In this document: one piece after another, positions 6,169-7,041 of the stretch
How the letters are laid out: each line of letters starts with the position of its first letter
How positions within the stretch are numbered: position 1 is the stretch's first letter
From: JAKPPT01 sp964630305
Lineage (GTDB): Bacteria; Spirochaetota; Spirochaetia; Treponematales; UBA12059
Reading direction: 5' to 3'
Assembly: GCA_964630305.1 (NCBI GenBank)
Contig: CAZVTR010000065.1
Coordinates: 1 to 7,041 of the forward strand
Length of the DNA: 7,041 nt
Position numbers and translations under genes: made by a program
Notes under the pieces: model-generated
What the model saw: only the letters and a program-made list of their open reading frames with translations
Databases searched by the model: none
What the model was told of the DNA's origin: nothing

Positions 6169-6207
6169 GCACACAGTTTTGCATTCCAGGACAATCTGCT
6201 GTGTGCT
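6168..6207. terminator. Inverted repeat between convergent nadB and proS, possible terminator
   Basis: A perfect 9-bp repeat AGCACACAG/CTGTGTGCT (6168-6176 with 6199-6207) encloses 22 nt. On the plus strand a T-rich stretch (ATTTTCTTT) starts about six bases later. On the minus strand no T run abuts the stem. It sits between the two convergent genes, where a shared terminator is expected, but the large loop and offset T run make it weak. Confidence 0.45.
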
Positions 6208-6219
6208 ACTCAATTTTCT

Positions 6220-7041
6220 TTAATACGCGCGTGCAAAAATAGCTCTGTGCTTAGCCGGGGCACCGCACAGCGCACAGGTTCCGCTGATATTTGCCTGATC
6301 ATCGAGCGGCAGGCATCGGATTGTTGCTTTAGTATCGGCTTTAAGTTTTGCTTCACACTCTTTGCTTCCACACCAAAGTCCGCGAGCAAAACCGCTGTTC
6401 GTTTCCGACACACCTGCACTGTCAGCACTAAAATACTGCTTCATGCTTTCATAATCAGCAATGTCTCTTGTATGCTTATCCCTGAACTGTTTGGCTCGTT
6501 CAAAGAGGTTCTTCTGAATTGCTTTAAGAAGCTCATCAGCTCGCTGAGCAAGCTCTTCTTTTTTTACCGTTACTTTTTCTCCGGTATCACGCCGAACCAT
6601 AACAACGGTACCCTGTGCCATATCTTTGGGACCTGCTTCTATGCGTATAGGCACACCGCGCATTTCCCACTCCGCAAACTTCCATCCGGGGCTTGCGGTA
6701 TCGTCGTCATCGAGCACTACACGGCGCCCTGCTTCTTTGAGTGTATTCATAACATCCTGCGCATAGCGCAGCACTTCGGTTTTAGTATCAGTTTTAAAGA
6801 TAGGAATAACCACGAGCTCTTCCTGTGCCAGCGTAGGAGGCAGCACCAATCCTTTATCATCAGAGTGAGTCATAATGATTGCACCGATAAGCCGGGTCGA
6901 CACACCCCAGCTCGTAGCCCACACGTAATCAAGCGTACCGCTCCGCGTTTGGAACTGCACATCGAAAGCTTTTGCAAAATTTTGTCCCAGGAAATGGCTT
7001 GTTCCAGCCTGGAGCGCTTTGAAATCCTGCATCATGGCTTC
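6220..7041 (-). CDS. proS: Prolyl-tRNA synthetase, archaeal/eukaryal type (5' part outside the window)
   Basis: This class II synthetase charges tRNA-Pro with proline in the cytoplasm. The window holds the last 273 residues. The frame runs straight through the right edge (EAMMQD), so the Met codons at 7035 and 7032 are internal, and more than 150 N-terminal residues are missing. The visible part begins at the conserved LQAGTSHFLGQNFAKAF catalytic segment. Motif 3 follows in WGVSTRLIGAIIMTHSDDKG and VLPP. Next is the HGTP anticodon-binding domain (VVIPIFKTD to GTVVMVRRD). The C-terminal zinc-binding domain has a C-x4-C pair (WCGSKEC) and a C-x2-C pair (TCALCG), ending in the free Tyr typical of this type (FARAY). 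Bacterial-type ProRS has an editing insert and no such tail. The archaeal type occurs in a minority of bacteria, spirochaetes among them. It is convergent with nadB. Confidence 0.96.
   Translation of the reverse strand, partial: EAMMQDFKALQAGTSHFLGQNFAKAFDVQFQTRSGTLDYVWATSWGVSTRLIGAIIMTHSDDKGLVLPPTLAQEELVVIPIFKTDTKTEVLRYAQDVMNTLKEAGRRVVLDDDDTASPGWKFAEWEMRGVPIRIEAGPKDMAQGTVVMVRRDTGEKVTVKKEELAQRADELLKAIQKNLFERAKQFRDKHTRDIADYESMKQYFSADSAGVSETNSGFARGLWCGSKECEAKLKADTKATIRCLPLDDQANISGTCALCGAPAKHRAIFARAY

Overview
The window looks like spirochaete DNA, most probably an oral or host-associated Treponema or a close relative. Three things suggest this: an archaeal/eukaryal-type prolyl-tRNA synthetase with a C-terminal zinc module, an OmpA-domain protein with the GHTALAG motif that I recall from treponemes, and a small outer-membrane barrel-like protein. 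Base composition is moderately AT-rich. The species assignment is inference.

Layout, left to right. Positions 1-284 hold a near-consensus promoter on the minus strand followed by a GC-richer, hairpin-rich stretch with a boxA-like antitermination element. I read this as the leader of an rRNA operon running out of the left edge. Next comes a minus-strand outer-membrane protein gene (431-1267) with its own promoter and terminator. The gap between it and ompA is not empty. It holds a 63-codon plus-strand frame without a start codon that resembles the tail of a secreted carbohydrate-binding protein, followed by a strong intrinsic terminator. Then comes an OmpA-domain gene (1616-2434) whose N-terminal part is interrupted by exactly 100 N.

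The core is a compact nadC-nadA-nadB cluster (2471-6012). Its three products make the de novo NAD route: NadB oxidises L-aspartate to iminoaspartate, NadA condenses it with dihydroxyacetone phosphate to quinolinate, and NadC converts quinolinate plus PRPP to nicotinate mononucleotide. The genes are spaced by 3 nt (C-A) and overlap by ATGA (A-B), so they are very probably co-transcribed and translationally coupled. A candidate promoter lies in the last codons of ompA.

Between nadB and the convergent proS gene (partial, running off the right edge) lie a 44-codon open frame in phase with nadB and an inverted repeat.

I found no CRISPR array, insertion sequence, tRNA gene or defence system. The core genes are ordinary housekeeping and envelope genes. 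The parts worth a second look are the putative rRNA leader, the two orphan 3' gene tails, and the altered peptidoglycan-binding motif in the OmpA domain.
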